The position numbers and the translations under genes are program-made. Under the pieces are notes generated by a model. The model saw only the letters and a list, made by a program, of their open reading frames with translations. It searched no databases and was not told the DNA's origin. A stretch of DNA of 64,000 bases. Source: Serinus canaria. Lineage: Eukaryota; Chordata; Aves; Passeriformes; Fringillidae. Numbering within the stretch: position 1 is the first letter of the stretch; the number at the start of each line of letters is the position of its first letter. Positions 62,216-64,000 of the stretch are shown here, in pieces. The stretch lies in the NCBI RefSeq assembly GCF_022539315.1, contig NC_066323.1, positions 10,219,219-10,283,218 of the forward strand, given 5' to 3'.

Positions 62216-63920
62216 CCCTGTGAGTGCCTCTGCAGGATAAATGAGATGGTGCTGAGGTCAGTGCTGTTGACATTTTTGGGATGTTTTCCTCTGGATTAGA
62301 TCTACTCTCCAGTTCTTAGGATTGGATGTGGGTATCTGGAGGGTTTTTGGTATTCTCTGGCATGTATCTCTGGCTGCATCTGAAAGGAGTCTCCCTTGCA
62401 CCCTCCAAGATCACCTTGTGAAGTGAACCAAAGTGCAATAAGTGGGGAAAAGCTGGAGATCTGCTTCAAAAGCCCCTGTTTGAATACAGATACTTGTGTT
62501 GGTGTGCTCTAGGCATGCTGACCTATGTCTTAGGAGGGAAGTAGTTTCTGGGGCATGCCAGCTGCCTATCTGTAAAGTCCCAAACATGTGTTTGAGCCAA
62601 GAGAGAGTGCAGGGTGCCTTGATGCTGCCAATTGCCTCTTGTGTTTATTCTTTGCATGCGGGTCAGCTGAGAGGGGATTGTTTTACTCTTCTGCCTGCAA
62701 GTTTTGGGCAACCCAGGGAATCTGTGGCTTTTGGAAAGCAGCTCCCTGAACCTTTGACAAGGCCACAGAAACTTATCTGTGGCCTCTGGGGAAGAATTGC
62801 AGGTGTTTAGCAGTGAGCCTATGCACACTCAGTGCCTAGGTGGTAGTGACTCTCATTTGCCCTCTACTCATCCATCCCAGCCATTTGCAAGGACACTTCA
62901 TGCTGAAAGCAGAGAAGCAGCTGCTGTGTCTTTGAGTGAACTGGAGACAAGGGCTTTCCCCAGAGGAGCCAGGTCACTCTAAAATAAGATAAACACCACC
63001 TATGCTAATTACAGTGGAAAACTGAGAGCAGCTTGTGTTGGGCTGCTGTGTGTTGTCCCTAAGCAGGGATTATGCAGAGCAGCTGGGTTCCAGAAGGGCT
63101 CTGGAAAAAAAAAGATGCCCAGAAGGGAACAGTGTCTCCTGCACTGAGGGGTAGTTTTCAGGTGGGGGGGTTTTTTTGAAGATATATTTTTAGGAGCTGC
63201 TGGTATCTGCATTTAGGTTGTGAGCCCTGGAGCCTGTTTTCTATTCACAAATGTGTTCTGTAGTGAAGATCAGTTTGTCAGCACTCTTTTTAATTTTTTT
63301 TTTCCCTACTAACATATAACCCACTCTGGGTCATGTGAAGGAGACATGGATGGTATGTGACAGGAGAGGGGCTGCAGCTGACTCTCCAGCAGGGCTTGGT
63401 GCTTGGAACATTCCCAAGTGCAGCATCTCCCTGTGGGCCAGTGCAGCTGGACACAGCACAGGGTAAGTGGTGTATCTGGGACACCGCTGGGGTGGATGGG
63501 GTCTGTATTATGGTGAAGTAGGGCATGTTGGACATTCAGCAGCTCTTGCTCCAGCTATTGGCATGCTCAACGAGAATAAACCCCAAGGGGTTGTTCAGAG
63601 GTGAGGGAAACAAAATCCTTTTCCCTGAACAGCAGCAACATAGTCTAATGCATCAGTGGCTGGTCAGTACAGTGGCAATAACATCCAGCAGATGTCCAGT
63701 TGGGTCAGGTCCTAAACTTGATGGTAAGAAGCTCTCAAAGCTTAGTGCTGCACCTTAAAGCTCTTTAGCTCCTCCCTAGCAGCAGGCACTGTAATGATTA
63801 AAGCTCTGTGATTGAATACATAAATGCCTGCAGCTGCTGGAGCTATTCCTTAGGTCAGATTTTCATTGCCTGGTTCAAGGTTACAATTCTGCCAGTGATT
63901 CCCACTGAGTGTTATCCCAA

Positions 63921-63963
63921 GGCATTTGAGTACTGCCAGGGTTCCTGGCAGTACTCAGTTGCC
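63921..63963. repeat. Near-perfect inverted repeat: 20-bp stem, 3-base loop
   Basis: TGAGTACTGCCAGG at 63927-63940 and CCTGGCAGTACTCA at 63944-63957 are exact reverse complements separated by GTT. Pairing extends outward through one T-G wobble (63926/63958) and one T-T mismatch (63925/63959), then GGCA/TGCC at 63921-63924 and 63960-63963. The total is a 20-position stem. The loop is too small and the stem too short for a normal microRNA precursor. It could be a structured RNA, a palindromic protein-binding site, or a relic of a palindromic element. Confidence 0.85.
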
Positions 63964-64000
63964 AAACCATGTCTGCATTGGCCCCATTGCAAACCAGGTC

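Larger units (their letters stand above)
44761..63920. other. Gene-free DNA, no coding exon recognised
   Basis: Nineteen kilobases with only chance-sized open frames on both strands. It holds homopolymer tracts (51269, 52426, 55483), a possible MIR-like scrap (57930-58010) and a probable CR1 3' tail (62150-62215). I searched the readable frames for TPRG1-like peptides and for transposon enzymes and saw none. It could be intergenic or the intron of a transcript starting at the 40.7-41.0 kb CpG island. Confidence 0.5.

Overview
The window reads as vertebrate nuclear DNA, most likely from a bird. It holds one recognisable protein-coding locus, split by introns with normal GT-AG boundaries, followed by a long non-coding region. 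The bird assignment rests on short introns (about 3.1 and 1.6 kb between terminal LIM exons), low repeat density, and the only transposon relics I recognise: worn CR1-type LINE 3' ends plus MIR/CORE-SINE-like scraps. Genus cannot be told from this.

Positions 1 to about 26,310 are the 3' end of LPP (lipoma-preferred partner, a zyxin-family focal-adhesion LIM protein), on the + strand. Three coding exons (6627-6805, 9863-9983, 11576-11704) splice in frame. They give the last 142 residues: complete LIM2, complete LIM3 and the C-terminal S-T-D-L PDZ ligand. The earlier exons (proline-rich region and LIM1) lie upstream of the window. After the stop codon at 11702-11704 there is an uninterrupted stretch that I interpret as a very long single-exon 3' UTR. 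It probably ends just after the AATAAA at 26291-26296, about 14.6 kb downstream of the stop; nearer AATAAA hexamers could give shorter forms.

Positions 26.3-64 kb show no protein-coding exon I can recognise. In other vertebrates the neighbour downstream of LPP is TPRG1, then TP63; I looked for TPRG1-like peptides and saw none. The stretch holds two antisense CR1 fragments (about 27.3-27.5 and 36.0-36.2 kb), a probable CR1 3' tail (about 62.2 kb), homopolymer tracts, several AT/homeobox-motif-rich blocks that look like conserved non-coding elements, and one CpG island (about 40.66-41.05 kb) containing a roughly 30-bp GC-rich minisatellite. That island is the only promoter-like sequence in the window and may be the start of TPRG1 or of a lncRNA.

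The strongest structural oddity is a near-perfect 20-bp inverted repeat with a 3-nt loop at 63,921-63,963. A weaker hairpin with a 3-nt loop lies at 28,518-28,550. I saw no CRISPR array, operon, tRNA, rRNA or intact mobile element, and nothing I would call a new multi-gene system.
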